A DNA stretch of 64,000 nt from contig NZ_FNTV01000001.1 in the NCBI RefSeq assembly GCF_900105965.1, forward strand, positions 3,596,001-3,660,000. Reading direction: 5' to 3'. The position numbers were made by a program, and so were the translations under genes. The DNA comes from Arthrobacter alpinus. Its GTDB lineage: Bacteria > Actinomycetota > Actinomycetes > Actinomycetales > Micrococcaceae. Positions within the stretch are counted from its first letter, which is position 1, and each line of letters opens with the position of its first letter. Below are positions 16,028 to 24,072 of the stretch, piece by piece. The notes below the pieces were generated by a model. It did not search any database, was not told where the DNA came from, and worked only from the letters and a program-made list of their open reading frames with translations.

Positions 16028-17632
16028 TCAGCCATCTGACTCGGGCCGACCAACAGTGACTGGAATGCCTGCACCGGGGGTAGCAGGCTCATAGGAATCG
16101 TCAAAGGGCATGTGGTCCATGTCCAGCAACGGGTTGTCATCCTGGGTAGCCACCAATTCCTGTGCCTCCTCGAGCGTTGCCACACTCGGCATGGACCCTG
16201 GCAGCGGTTTCTGTGCAGATTCCCGCAGGAAGTAGATGGCAACCGCGCCAATCGCGGAGGTCAACATCAGGTAATACGCGGGCATCATGTCGTTGCCGGT
16301 CATGGTGATCAGGCCCTGGATGATGAACGGGGCGGTGCCGCCAAAGATCGCCACGGCAAAGTTGTAGGAGATCCCCATACCGCCGTATCGGCTGGACGTC
16401 GGGAACAACGCCGGCAGTGCCGAGGCCAAGTTTGCCACGTAGAACGTGACGGGGAAGGCGATCAGGGCCAGGCCCAGCAGGGTGGTCCAAACAGGACCAA
16501 CGCCAATTAGGAGGAAGGCGGGGACGGCGAGCACCACTGTGCTGATCGCCCCGACCCACAGAACGGGGCGGCGGCCCACCCTGTCGGAAAGACGCCCCGT
16601 AAGCGGAATGCACAGGGCCATGGCGACCAGAATGGGAATGGTCAGCAGGGTTCCGTGGACGGGGTCATAACCCTTTGAATCCGTCAGGTACGTGGGCATG
16701 TAGGAGGTCAGCGCGTAACCTACGGTATTGGCAGCGGCCACCAGCACCATGGCCAGCACCACCTGACGCCAGTAAACCTTGACCAAGCGGACGGGGCCGC
16801 TTGACGTGGCTTCGTCGCTGGCGGCGGCGGATTTGGCGTTCTCCTCGTTGGCGTCCAAAGTTGCCTGGAACTGGGGAGACTCCTCGATCTTCATGCGGAA
16901 GTACACGGCGATGAGCCCGAGGGGGCCCGCAATCAAGAAGGGCAGGCGCCAGCCCCACTGCTCCATGGCTTCTTGGCCGAGCGTTAGCTGCAGCACCGAG
17001 ACCAGCGCGGCACCGATGGCGAATCCCATGTAGCTGCCGAGGTCCAAAATGCTGGCAAAGAATCCGCGCCGGTTGTCCGGCGCATACTCGCTGACAAAGG
17101 TGGTTGCACCGGCGTACTCACCGCCGGTGGAGAAGCCCTGAACAAGCTTCAGCAGGACCAACAGCACGGCGGCCCAGATGCCGATCTGGGCATATCCGGG
17201 CAGCAGCCCAACGGCGAACGTTGAGGCAGCCATGACGATGAGTGTGGCGGCGAGTACTTTCTGCCGCCCAATCTTGTCACCGAGCCAGCCAAACACGACT
17301 CCGCCGAGTGGGCGGGCCAGGAAGGTGGCGGCAAATGTACCGAGCAGGAAGAGCGTTTGTACCGAGGGGTCTGAATCCGGCAAAAATACCGGTCCCATGG
17401 TGCCGATCAGGTATCCGAAGACACCTACGTCGTACCATTCCATGGTGTTTCCGACGACGGTTCCGCCGAGGGCTTTTTTGAGCATGGGTGCATCAACAAC
17501 ATTTACGTCGTCAACGCCCAGGCGGCGTTTCTTAAGTTTGGGCAGCCGGGGCTTTTTGAGCTTAGGCTGCGATCGATCTGCGGTGTCCTTAACACCTGAA
17601 TCCGGTTGAGTCATGCTTCGGTCTGTGGGCAT
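16028..17632 (-). CDS. MFS transporter, ProP-like metabolite:proton symporter
   Basis: The 534-residue protein has about 12 membrane spans and the metabolite:H+ symporter layout. After a basic Lys/Pro-rich cytoplasmic N-tail (about 1-50), NTMEWYDVGVFGYLIGTMGP marks span 1 and GWLGDKIGRQKVL is the MFS motif A loop. A second related loop is LSDRVGRRPVLW. Relatives carry proline, betaine, citrate or ketoglutarate. The long C-tail is acidic. AAGGAG precedes the ATG at 17632. No neighbour hints at the substrate. Confidence 0.88.
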   Translation of the reverse strand: MPTDRSMTQPDSGVKDTADRSQPKLKKPRLPKLKKRRLGVDDVNVVDAPMLKKALGGTVVGNTMEWYDVGVFGYLIGTMGPVFLPDSDPSVQTLFLLGTFAATFLARPLGGVVFGWLGDKIGRQKVLAATLIVMAASTFAVGLLPGYAQIGIWAAVLLVLLKLVQGFSTGGEYAGATTFVSEYAPDNRRGFFASILDLGSYMGFAIGAALVSVLQLTLGQEAMEQWGWRLPFLIAGPLGLIAVYFRMKIEESPQFQATLDANEENAKSAAASDEATSSGPVRLVKVYWRQVVLAMVLVAAANTVGYALTSYMPTYLTDSKGYDPVHGTLLTIPILVAMALCIPLTGRLSDRVGRRPVLWVGAISTVVLAVPAFLLIGVGPVWTTLLGLALIAFPVTFYVANLASALPALFPTSSRYGGMGISYNFAVAIFGGTAPFIIQGLITMTGNDMMPAYYLMLTSAIGAVAIYFLRESAQKPLPGSMPSVATLEEAQELVATQDDNPLLDMDHMPFDDSYEPATPGAGIPVTVGRPESDG

Positions 17633-17752
17633 TTGTTCATCTCCTTAAGGAGGTCATTTGCTTGCGACTTTCTGCTGCATCGCTACGGGCAGACCTTAAA
17701 TTCTAGCAGATGGGTCATTGTGGACCCTGGGGAGGGTTTCTGTCAACCATGC

Positions 17753-17800
17753 AAAAACCCCGTGTTGAAAGCTCTAAACGGGCTTCTACACGGGGTTTCT
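17753..17800 (-). terminator. Terminator downstream of ptsH
   Basis: AAACCCCGTGT (17755-17765) pairs with ACACGGGGTTT (17788-17798). Read on the minus strand, the stem ends in GGGGTTTTTGC, a proper T tract 15 bases after the ptsH stop. Confidence 0.88.
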
Positions 17801-17812
17801 GAGGGGGCGAAA

Positions 17813-18088
17813 TTAGGCGTCGTGGTTTGTCTCCAAGATGCGAACCAAGGCCTCAAGACCTTCGGTGGCAGAGTCATCCTCGGTGCGCAAAACAACGGCT
17901 TCGCCGAACTCGATGCCCAGGCTCATCAGGGCCAGCATGCTGTCCGCGTCGACGGCCTCATCGAGGACTTCGCCAACGCGTGCGATGGTCACTTCCACAC
18001 CAAGATCGCCTGCGGCCTCGGCGAAGATGGCGGCGGGGCGGGCGTGCAGCCCAACGGTGCTGGCAATGGTGGCGGTGCGTTCAATCAT
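17813..18088 (-). CDS. ptsH: PTS phosphocarrier protein HPr
   Basis: HPr passes phosphate from enzyme I to the sugar-specific EIIA. The 91-residue protein has the phosphorylated His15 in VGLHARPAA. The regulatory-serine region reads DSMLALMSLG (Ser50), as in other actinobacterial HPr proteins that lack a known HPr kinase partner. It is the last gene in the fru-pts run, 112 bases after ptsI, and ends at a strong terminator. Confidence 0.97.
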   Translation of the reverse strand: MIERTATIASTVGLHARPAAIFAEAAGDLGVEVTIARVGEVLDEAVDADSMLALMSLGIEFGEAVVLRTEDDSATEGLEALVRILETNHDA

Positions 18089-18125
18089 GAAATGCTCCAG
18101 ATCTTTGTTTGATAGTCAGGGGTTT

Positions 18126-18171
18126 GGTGGTCGAACTTGGTGAAATCTTGGACTCGCCAACCGTGACCACC
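18126..18171 (-). other. Hairpin in the ptsI-ptsH gap
   Basis: GGTGGTC (18126-18132) pairs with GACCACC (18165-18171), and a smaller GC hairpin lies beside it at about 18172-18190. There is no T tract. It may tune the ptsH to ptsI ratio by attenuation or mRNA processing. Confidence 0.35.
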
Positions 18172-18200
18172 GCGGGTTTGTTCGCCCGCAGGGGCAGGAA

Positions 18201-19919
18201 CTACAGGCCGAGTTCGGCCAAGGCAGGCAGCCCGGCGCGCACAAGCTCGCGGGCTTCGGAAGCGGAGGCTGCACCAACCGCGAGGTACGCCAACTGGCGG
18301 GACTGCTCCATGGTGACGGTGCGCAGGACCGCTGCAACGGCCGGAAGCGCCCGCGGTGTCATGGACAGCGAGGACACACCCAGACCGGCAAGCACCACGG
18401 CGAGAGCCGGGTCAGCGGCCGCCTCACCGCACACACCCACCGGCTTGGGCGGGGAATCCTCAAGGCCCCGCGACACCGAATGCTTGGCTTGTGCAACAGC
18501 ACCCTCAACGGTGGCCAAAATCAGGGCCAGCACGGCAGGCTGCCAGGGATCGTTGAGCGCAGCAAGCGTGCCAAGCTGTCTGTCGGCAGCCATGGCGTAC
18601 TGGGTCAGGTCGTTGGTCCCCAAACTGGCGAATTCCACACGGTCCAGCAAATGTCGGGACGTCAGCGCGGCCGAGGGCACCTCCACCATGACACCGGGAG
18701 TGTTCAGGCCCGCGGTGGCGCACAGGGCGGCAAAATCGGCGGCTTCGGCTGGCGTGGAAATCATGGGTGCCATGACCCAGACATGGGCTTGCGACTGTGC
18801 CGCGGCATCGGCAATGGCAGCTAGCTGGCGGGCCAGCACACCCGGAGTTGAGGTGTCGGTGCGGTAGCCTCGAACGCCCAGTGCCGGGTTTGGTTCGGTG
18901 CTGTCGGTCAAAAATGGCAGGGGCTTGTCCGCCCCGGCGTCGAGGGTGCGAACAACAACTTTCTTCCCGCCGAAAGCATCGAAGACGCCCTTGTAGGCGG
19001 CCACCTGATCCTCGTGGCTGGGTTCGGTGCTGTGGCCGAGGAAGCAGAATTCGGTGCGCAGTAGTCCAACACCTTCGGCGTTTGCCGCGGCAGCCTCCTG
19101 CGCATCCTTGGCTCCGCCGACATTGGCCAACAGGGCCAATCCGGTGCCGTCTGCCAGCTGTCCCTGACCATCAAAGACATCCAGCAGTGAGGCCTTCTCC
19201 AGCCACACGGCCACTGCCGCACGCTCGGCGTCACCCGGGTCCGTGCTGACAATTCCGGCTGACCCGTCAACGAACACGTCCGCGCCTTCTTCAAGTGCAG
19301 CTACTCCGGCGGCCGCAACCACGGCCGGGAGCCCCAAACTTCGGGCAATGATGGCGGTGTGCGACTGCGGTCCGCCACCCGCCGTGACTAGAGCAACAAC
19401 CTTTGTCGGGTCAAGCGTCGCCGTGTCTGCGGGAGCAAGGTCGTCGGCAACCAGGATGAAAGGAACGGGGGAGTCCGGGATTTCCGGTGCCGGGACCCCG
19501 CGCAAAGCCGCCACGATGCGTGAACGCACATCAAGGACGTCGTGGGAGCGTTCAGCCATGTAACCGCCCAAGCTAATGAGCATGGCCGCCACGGTGTCGC
19601 CGGCATCCCAAATGGCCCGTTCTGCGGAGCTGCCCTTGTTGATGAGCTTGATGGCGGCCTTGATGAGCATCGGGTCGGTGGCCATCAAGGCTGTCGCCTC
19701 AAGGACTGCCTTGCCATCGCCCGTGGCGCGGGAGGCCCGCTCCGTCAGGGCGGCCTTAACCGTTGCCCCGGCTTCCTTGAGGCTGGCAGCGGCCGTCTCG
19801 GCCGACGTCGAACTATCCAATGCTTCACCCGCCGGTGGCGCAGTCAATGCGGCGGGCATGTGCCTGACGGGGCCAATGACACGGCCACGGAAGACGCCGA
19901 CTCCAACAAAGCTTTGCAC
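18201..19919 (-). CDS. ptsI: PTS enzyme I (phosphoenolpyruvate-protein phosphotransferase)
   Basis: Enzyme I starts the PTS phosphate chain using phosphoenolpyruvate. I chose the GTG at 19919 (MQSFVGVGVFRGRVIG) because AAGGAG lies five bases upstream; an ATG at 19940 has no such site. The 572-residue protein has the phospho-His187 in GGGPQSHTAI, a PEP-binding barrel with LRTEFCFLG and GVRGYR, and the active-site Cys in GVCGEAAADP. It follows fruA closely in the fructose operon. Confidence 0.95.
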   Translation of the reverse strand: MQSFVGVGVFRGRVIGPVRHMPAALTAPPAGEALDSSTSAETAAASLKEAGATVKAALTERASRATGDGKAVLEATALMATDPMLIKAAIKLINKGSSAERAIWDAGDTVAAMLISLGGYMAERSHDVLDVRSRIVAALRGVPAPEIPDSPVPFILVADDLAPADTATLDPTKVVALVTAGGGPQSHTAIIARSLGLPAVVAAAGVAALEEGADVFVDGSAGIVSTDPGDAERAAVAVWLEKASLLDVFDGQGQLADGTGLALLANVGGAKDAQEAAAANAEGVGLLRTEFCFLGHSTEPSHEDQVAAYKGVFDAFGGKKVVVRTLDAGADKPLPFLTDSTEPNPALGVRGYRTDTSTPGVLARQLAAIADAAAQSQAHVWVMAPMISTPAEAADFAALCATAGLNTPGVMVEVPSAALTSRHLLDRVEFASLGTNDLTQYAMAADRQLGTLAALNDPWQPAVLALILATVEGAVAQAKHSVSRGLEDSPPKPVGVCGEAAADPALAVVLAGLGVSSLSMTPRALPAVAAVLRTVTMEQSRQLAYLAVGAASASEARELVRAGLPALAELGL

Positions 19920-19948
19920 GGTTGCTCCTTCGAAAAACATGTCAGGTA

Positions 19949-22069
19949 CTAGTTGGCCGCGGTTACAGGCTGTGCTGCTGCAAGAGTATCAACGGGCTTG
20001 CGAACAGCCCAGCGTTTCAGAGCCACAACTGCCAATCCGGCCACGATCGTGCCAACCACGATGGACAGGGCGAACATGCCCAGGTTGCCGATCGCGAAGA
20101 ACACGAAGAACCCGCCGTGGGGTGCCTGTGAGGTGACATGGAATGCCATGGTCATGGCGCCGGTGACGGCACCGCCAAGCATGGAGGCGGGGATGACGCG
20201 CAGGGGATCGGCCGCGGCGAACGGGATGGCACCCTCAGAGATGAAGGAGGCGCCGAGCAGCCAAGCGGCCTTGCCGTTCTCACGCTCTGCAAGTGAGAAG
20301 CGCTTCTTGTCCAGCACGGTGGCAAGAGCCATTGCCAGTGGCGGAACCATGCCCGCTGCCATGACCGTGGCCATGATTTCCCACGGTGCCTGGTTGGCGA
20401 GGCTGCCTGCGCCCAGACCTGCAACAGCAAATGCGTAAGCAACCTTGTTGACCGGGCCACCCAAATCGAAGCACATCATGAGTCCCAAGATGATGCCCAG
20501 GACCACGGCGGAGGCGCCGGACATGCCCGTCAGCCAGTTGTTCAAGGCAACGGTAAGCGCCGCGATAGGTGCACCAAGGAACAGCAACATGGCGCCGGAG
20601 GCGATGATTGAACCAAGTAGCGGGATGATGACCACGGGCATGAGGCCCCGCAGCCAGCGAGGGACACTCCACGTGCCGATCCAGTACGCGGCAAGACCGG
20701 CCAAAATACCGCCCACCAGACCACCAAGGAAGCCCGCATCCATGAACACGGCAAGGGCGCCGGCCGTGAAGCCGGGTGCAATACCAGGTCGGTCAGCAAT
20801 ACCGAAAGCAATGTAGCCAGCAAGCGCCGGGACCAGGAAGCCCATTGAGAGGCCACCGATCTTGAACGCGACGGCACCCAGATATGCTCCCAGCGGTCCC
20901 AAGGCCTGGGCAGGGTAGTCCGTGGGCAGGTTGGCAAGGCTGTTGGAGGTGAGGATCTTGTCCGCAAAGTCGGGAATCTGGAAGCCGCCCAGTAGGAAGC
21001 CCAGCGCAATCAAGAGACCTCCACCGGCCACGAACGGGATCATGTAGCTGACACCGGTCAGCAAGACCTTCTTAATCTTGGAGCCCAGGCTTTCGCCAGA
21101 GGCGGCGGCCTTCTGCTCGGCAGTCTCTTCTGCGCCGAAGTGAGGCACGCGGCGCGCATTCGGGTTGTCAGAGGCAGCCACGGCCTCCTGGATCATCTTG
21201 GCCGGCTCGTCAATGCCGCGCTTGACCGGAGAGCTCACCAGCGGCTTGCCGGCAAAACGCTCCTTGCCACGAACATCCACATCCACGGCAAAGATCACGG
21301 CATCGGCAGCGGCAATCACGGCCGGGTCCAGTGGCGTCACAGCCCCTGAGCCCTGCGTCTCGACCTGTAGGTCAACGCCAGCTTCCTGTGCGGCCAGCAC
21401 CAAGGAGTCCGCTGCCATGTAAGTGTGTGCAATACCTGTCGGGCATGCAGTCACAGCAACAATCCGCTTCTGGCGCGTTGTGGATGCCTGCGAGGCCGGA
21501 CTGGCTTCACCGGCAATGGGCCCCCCGCCCGCTTCGCGGACGCCCGAAGCCGCTCCCGGGGCCCCATTGCCGGCTTCGCCAGCCGCGGCAGTCGCTGTTG
21601 TGACTGCCGGCTTCGGCTTGTCCTTGAGCGCCTCTGCCACGAGGGCGACGATGTCGGCAGGGGTTGCTGCTGCGCGCAGGGCTGCCGTGAAGTCCTTCTT
21701 GATGAGGGAACGGGCCAGCTTGGACAGCAACTTCAGGTGTTCGTTGTCGGCACCAGCCGGGGCTGCAATGAAGAAGACGATGTCTGCCGGGCCGTCTTTG
21801 GCGCCGAAGTCAACGGCCGGGTTCAAGCGGGCCATGGCCAGGGTGGGCTCAAGAACAGCCTCGGAACGGCAATGCGGAATGGCAATGCCACCGGGGACGC
21901 CTGTGGCGGTCTTTTGTTCGCGGGCCAGGGCGTCGGCGAACAGGCCCGCAACTTCGGAGGCCCGCCCGGTCTTAGCCACAAGCTCGGCTAGGTTGCGGAT
22001 GACGCTGGTGGTGTCCGTGCCGAGATTGGCATCTAGGAGCACCAGATCGGTGTTGATAAGAGTGGTCAT
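19949..22069 (-). CDS. fruA: Fructose-specific PTS EIIABC
   Basis: This membrane protein imports fructose as fructose 1-phosphate. Domains in order: EIIA at 1-150 with phospho-His66 (GIAIPHCRSE), an Ala/Gly-rich linker at 150-200, EIIB at about 200-300 with phospho-Cys209 (VTACPTGIAHTYMA), and a membrane EIIC at about 335-690 (KKVLLTGVSYMIPFVAGGGL; SEGAIPFAAADPLRVIP). The 706-residue length is usual for the fused form. It lies between fruK (18-base gap) and ptsI. Confidence 0.97.
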   Translation of the reverse strand: MTTLINTDLVLLDANLGTDTTSVIRNLAELVAKTGRASEVAGLFADALAREQKTATGVPGGIAIPHCRSEAVLEPTLAMARLNPAVDFGAKDGPADIVFFIAAPAGADNEHLKLLSKLARSLIKKDFTAALRAAATPADIVALVAEALKDKPKPAVTTATAAAGEAGNGAPGAASGVREAGGGPIAGEASPASQASTTRQKRIVAVTACPTGIAHTYMAADSLVLAAQEAGVDLQVETQGSGAVTPLDPAVIAAADAVIFAVDVDVRGKERFAGKPLVSSPVKRGIDEPAKMIQEAVAASDNPNARRVPHFGAEETAEQKAAASGESLGSKIKKVLLTGVSYMIPFVAGGGLLIALGFLLGGFQIPDFADKILTSNSLANLPTDYPAQALGPLGAYLGAVAFKIGGLSMGFLVPALAGYIAFGIADRPGIAPGFTAGALAVFMDAGFLGGLVGGILAGLAAYWIGTWSVPRWLRGLMPVVIIPLLGSIIASGAMLLFLGAPIAALTVALNNWLTGMSGASAVVLGIILGLMMCFDLGGPVNKVAYAFAVAGLGAGSLANQAPWEIMATVMAAGMVPPLAMALATVLDKKRFSLAERENGKAAWLLGASFISEGAIPFAAADPLRVIPASMLGGAVTGAMTMAFHVTSQAPHGGFFVFFAIGNLGMFALSIVVGTIVAGLAVVALKRWAVRKPVDTLAAAQPVTAAN

Positions 22070-22087
22070 GAGAGTTTCTCTTCGGCT

Positions 22088-23035
22088 TCAGGCCAGTACC
22101 GTCACGTTGACGGCCTTGGGGTTGGTTTCTTCAACGGACGGAACCAGGGTTCCGGGGAGGGAAGCTGCGGCCGCCCCATGGGCCACTGCTTGCTGCAAGC
22201 AGGCCTGCGCGGAATCGCCGCGTAGAGTGCTCAACAGATATCCGGCCAGTGCGGAATCGCCCGCGCCGACTGTGCTTTTTGCCTCGATTGCCGGGCCATT
22301 GCCGTGCCAGCTACCATCCCTGGTGACCAGCACGGCACCCTTGGAGCCAAGCGTTGCAAGAACTGCGCCAACGCCCTGGTGAACCAAGGCGGATGCCGTG
22401 GCGGCAGCCAGGGCCGGATGTGATTCGAGGTCCTGGCCGTTGGTGGCGCCTGTCAGCTCGGCAAGTTCTTCACCATTGGGTTTGATCAGATCCGGAGCCG
22501 AACTTAGGCACTCGCGCAGAGGTGCACCGGAGGAATCCACGGCAATTTTTGGGGCCTTCGCGCCGTAGGCGCCACGCACGGAATCGATCACGTGGGCGTA
22601 AAAATCATTGGGCACGCCGGGCGGCAGGGAACCGGCCAGAACCAGCCAGGAAGCGCCGTCGGACTTCTCAACCGTTAGAGCCAACAACGCGGCAACCTGT
22701 TCCGGAGTGAGGGTGGGGCCGGGCTCATTGACCTTGGTGGTGGTGCCGTCGGGCTCGGTGATGGCAACGTTGCTGCGCAGGGCAGCGCCGATGGGCAGGC
22801 TCTGGTGCGGGATGTTCTCCACGCAGAGGGCGCGAACCAGGGCGTCATCGGCGTCGCCGGGAAGCAGCGCCAGTGACTGGATGCCGGAGGCAGACAGGGC
22901 CCGGACAATGTTTACGCCCTTGCCGCCCGGATGCTGGGAAGACGCCGTTGCGCGCTGAACCTCGCCGCGCTCAAGGACTCCTGCGAGCTCAATGGTGCGG
23001 TCAAGGCTCGGATTGGGGGTCAGTGTCAGAATCAT
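22088..23035 (-). CDS. fruK: 1-phosphofructokinase
   Basis: FruK converts fructose 1-phosphate to fructose 1,6-bisphosphate. The 315-residue PfkB-family protein has TLTPNPSLDRTIEL at the start, GGKGVNIVRALSASG (signature 1) and the catalytic AKSTVGAGDSALAGYL with the base Asp in GAGDS. The ATG overlaps the stop of the upstream regulator by four bases (ATGA). It leads into fruA. Confidence 0.97.
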   Translation of the reverse strand: MILTLTPNPSLDRTIELAGVLERGEVQRATASSQHPGGKGVNIVRALSASGIQSLALLPGDADDALVRALCVENIPHQSLPIGAALRSNVAITEPDGTTTKVNEPGPTLTPEQVAALLALTVEKSDGASWLVLAGSLPPGVPNDFYAHVIDSVRGAYGAKAPKIAVDSSGAPLRECLSSAPDLIKPNGEELAELTGATNGQDLESHPALAAATASALVHQGVGAVLATLGSKGAVLVTRDGSWHGNGPAIEAKSTVGAGDSALAGYLLSTLRGDSAQACLQQAVAHGAAAASLPGTLVPSVEETNPKAVNVTVLA

Positions 23036-23820
23036 GCCACCACCACCTCAACACCCGCGGCGGACAACGCGGCGGCAAGTTCGGTGGATGGTGCGGAGGT
23101 GGTGATCAAGGTGTCGATCTCCTCAAGGGTTGCAAAACGGACAAGAGTTTCGGTGCCGAGCTTTGATGCATCAGCGAGAACAACAACCTGACGAGCGGCG
23201 CGGACCATGGCGGTCTTTGTTGCCGCCTCAACGGGATCCGGTGTGCTCAAACCGAAATCGGGGTGGATGCCGTTGGCGCCAATGAAGGCGATGTCGGGGC
23301 GAAGGGCGCCGAGCTGCTCCGTGGCGCGGGCGCCAACAACGGCGCTGGTCAGGCCGCGGACGCGGCCGCCAACAATGTCCAACAGCAAATGTTTGTTTGT
23401 GCTTAGCGACGCCGCGGTGGGCAGTGAATTGGTGATGACGAGCAGTTCATCGCCAGAGTTTGCCGGGGTCCAACCTGCTAGGAGTTCGGCCAGTGCTGCC
23501 GTGGTGGTTCCGGAGTCGAGCAGTATCGAGGCCGTAGGGGCGTTGGGAACCAAGGCAATTGCGGCGGCGGCAATGCGCTGCTTCTCATCCAAGCGTTGGC
23601 TTTGGCGTTCGCTCAGGCTCAGCTCCGAACGGGTGAGCCGGTCTGTGCCAACTGCACCGCCGTGAACCCGGCGCAGCTGGTTGGAGTCCTCGAGGGCTGC
23701 CAGATCGCGGCGGACGGTTTCCTGGGTGACGGAGAAGAGTTCGGCCAAGTCATTGACGCTGACGCGCCCCTGGGCGTTGACGAGTTCTGCAATTCGTCGG
23801 TACCGTTCCTCGGCAAACAT
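23032..23820 (-). CDS. fruR: DeoR family regulator of the fructose operon
   Basis: The 262-residue protein has an N-terminal DeoR helix-turn-helix (RYRRIAELVNAQGRVSVNDLAELFSV then TQETVRRDLAALEDSNQLRRVHGG) and a C-terminal sugar-phosphate sensor domain (LLDSGTTTAALAELL; FIGANGI). The ATG at 23820 (MFAEERYRRI) is preferred because GGAAGGA lies five bases upstream; the in-frame extension to 23862 looks unrelated. As first gene of the operon it probably represses it until fructose 1-phosphate binds. Confidence 0.92.
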   Translation of the reverse strand: MFAEERYRRIAELVNAQGRVSVNDLAELFSVTQETVRRDLAALEDSNQLRRVHGGAVGTDRLTRSELSLSERQSQRLDEKQRIAAAAIALVPNAPTASILLDSGTTTAALAELLAGWTPANSGDELLVITNSLPTAASLSTNKHLLLDIVGGRVRGLTSAVVGARATEQLGALRPDIAFIGANGIHPDFGLSTPDPVEAATKTAMVRAARQVVVLADASKLGTETLVRFATLEEIDTLITTSAPSTELAAALSAAGVEVVVA

Positions 23821-23880
23821 AGCGGTCCTTCCGCAGCGACTCTGATGCGTGACGGGTGTCACAAGATGTTGATTTGAATG

Positions 23881-23933
23881 ACTCTATCTGTGTTTATCTT
23901 TGTTTGTCAACGCAATTCCCACATAAACACAGA
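23881..23933 (-). promoter_or_regulatory. fru promoter with DeoR-type inverted repeat
   Basis: Minus-strand -35 TTGACA (23905-23910) and -10 TAGAGT (23881-23886) are 18 bases apart. A perfect 11-bp inverted repeat TCTGTGTTTAT (23887-23897) / ATAAACACAGA (23923-23933) brackets the -35. TGTTTAT-like half sites are typical of DeoR sugar regulators. Confidence 0.78.
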
Positions 23934-23984
23934 TTTGGCTTGCGTGGCGCTTCGTGACAGCTGCGGGAATCGCCCATTAAAACA

Positions 23985-24048
23985 AACAACCCACACTCAC
24001 TCACCACACATCACAGGTGTTCCGTGACGTGTGGTGAGTGAGTGTGGG
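23985..24048 (-). terminator. Terminator downstream of phoX
   Basis: A perfect 20-bp stem (arms 23990-24009 and 24029-24048) built of CACTCACTCACC-like units extends by five more pairs with one mismatch. On the minus strand it is followed by GTTGTTTGTTTTAA, a T-rich tail. Confidence 0.88.
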
Positions 24049-24072
24049 CGGATTGCCTGCAGCCTGCGGCCG

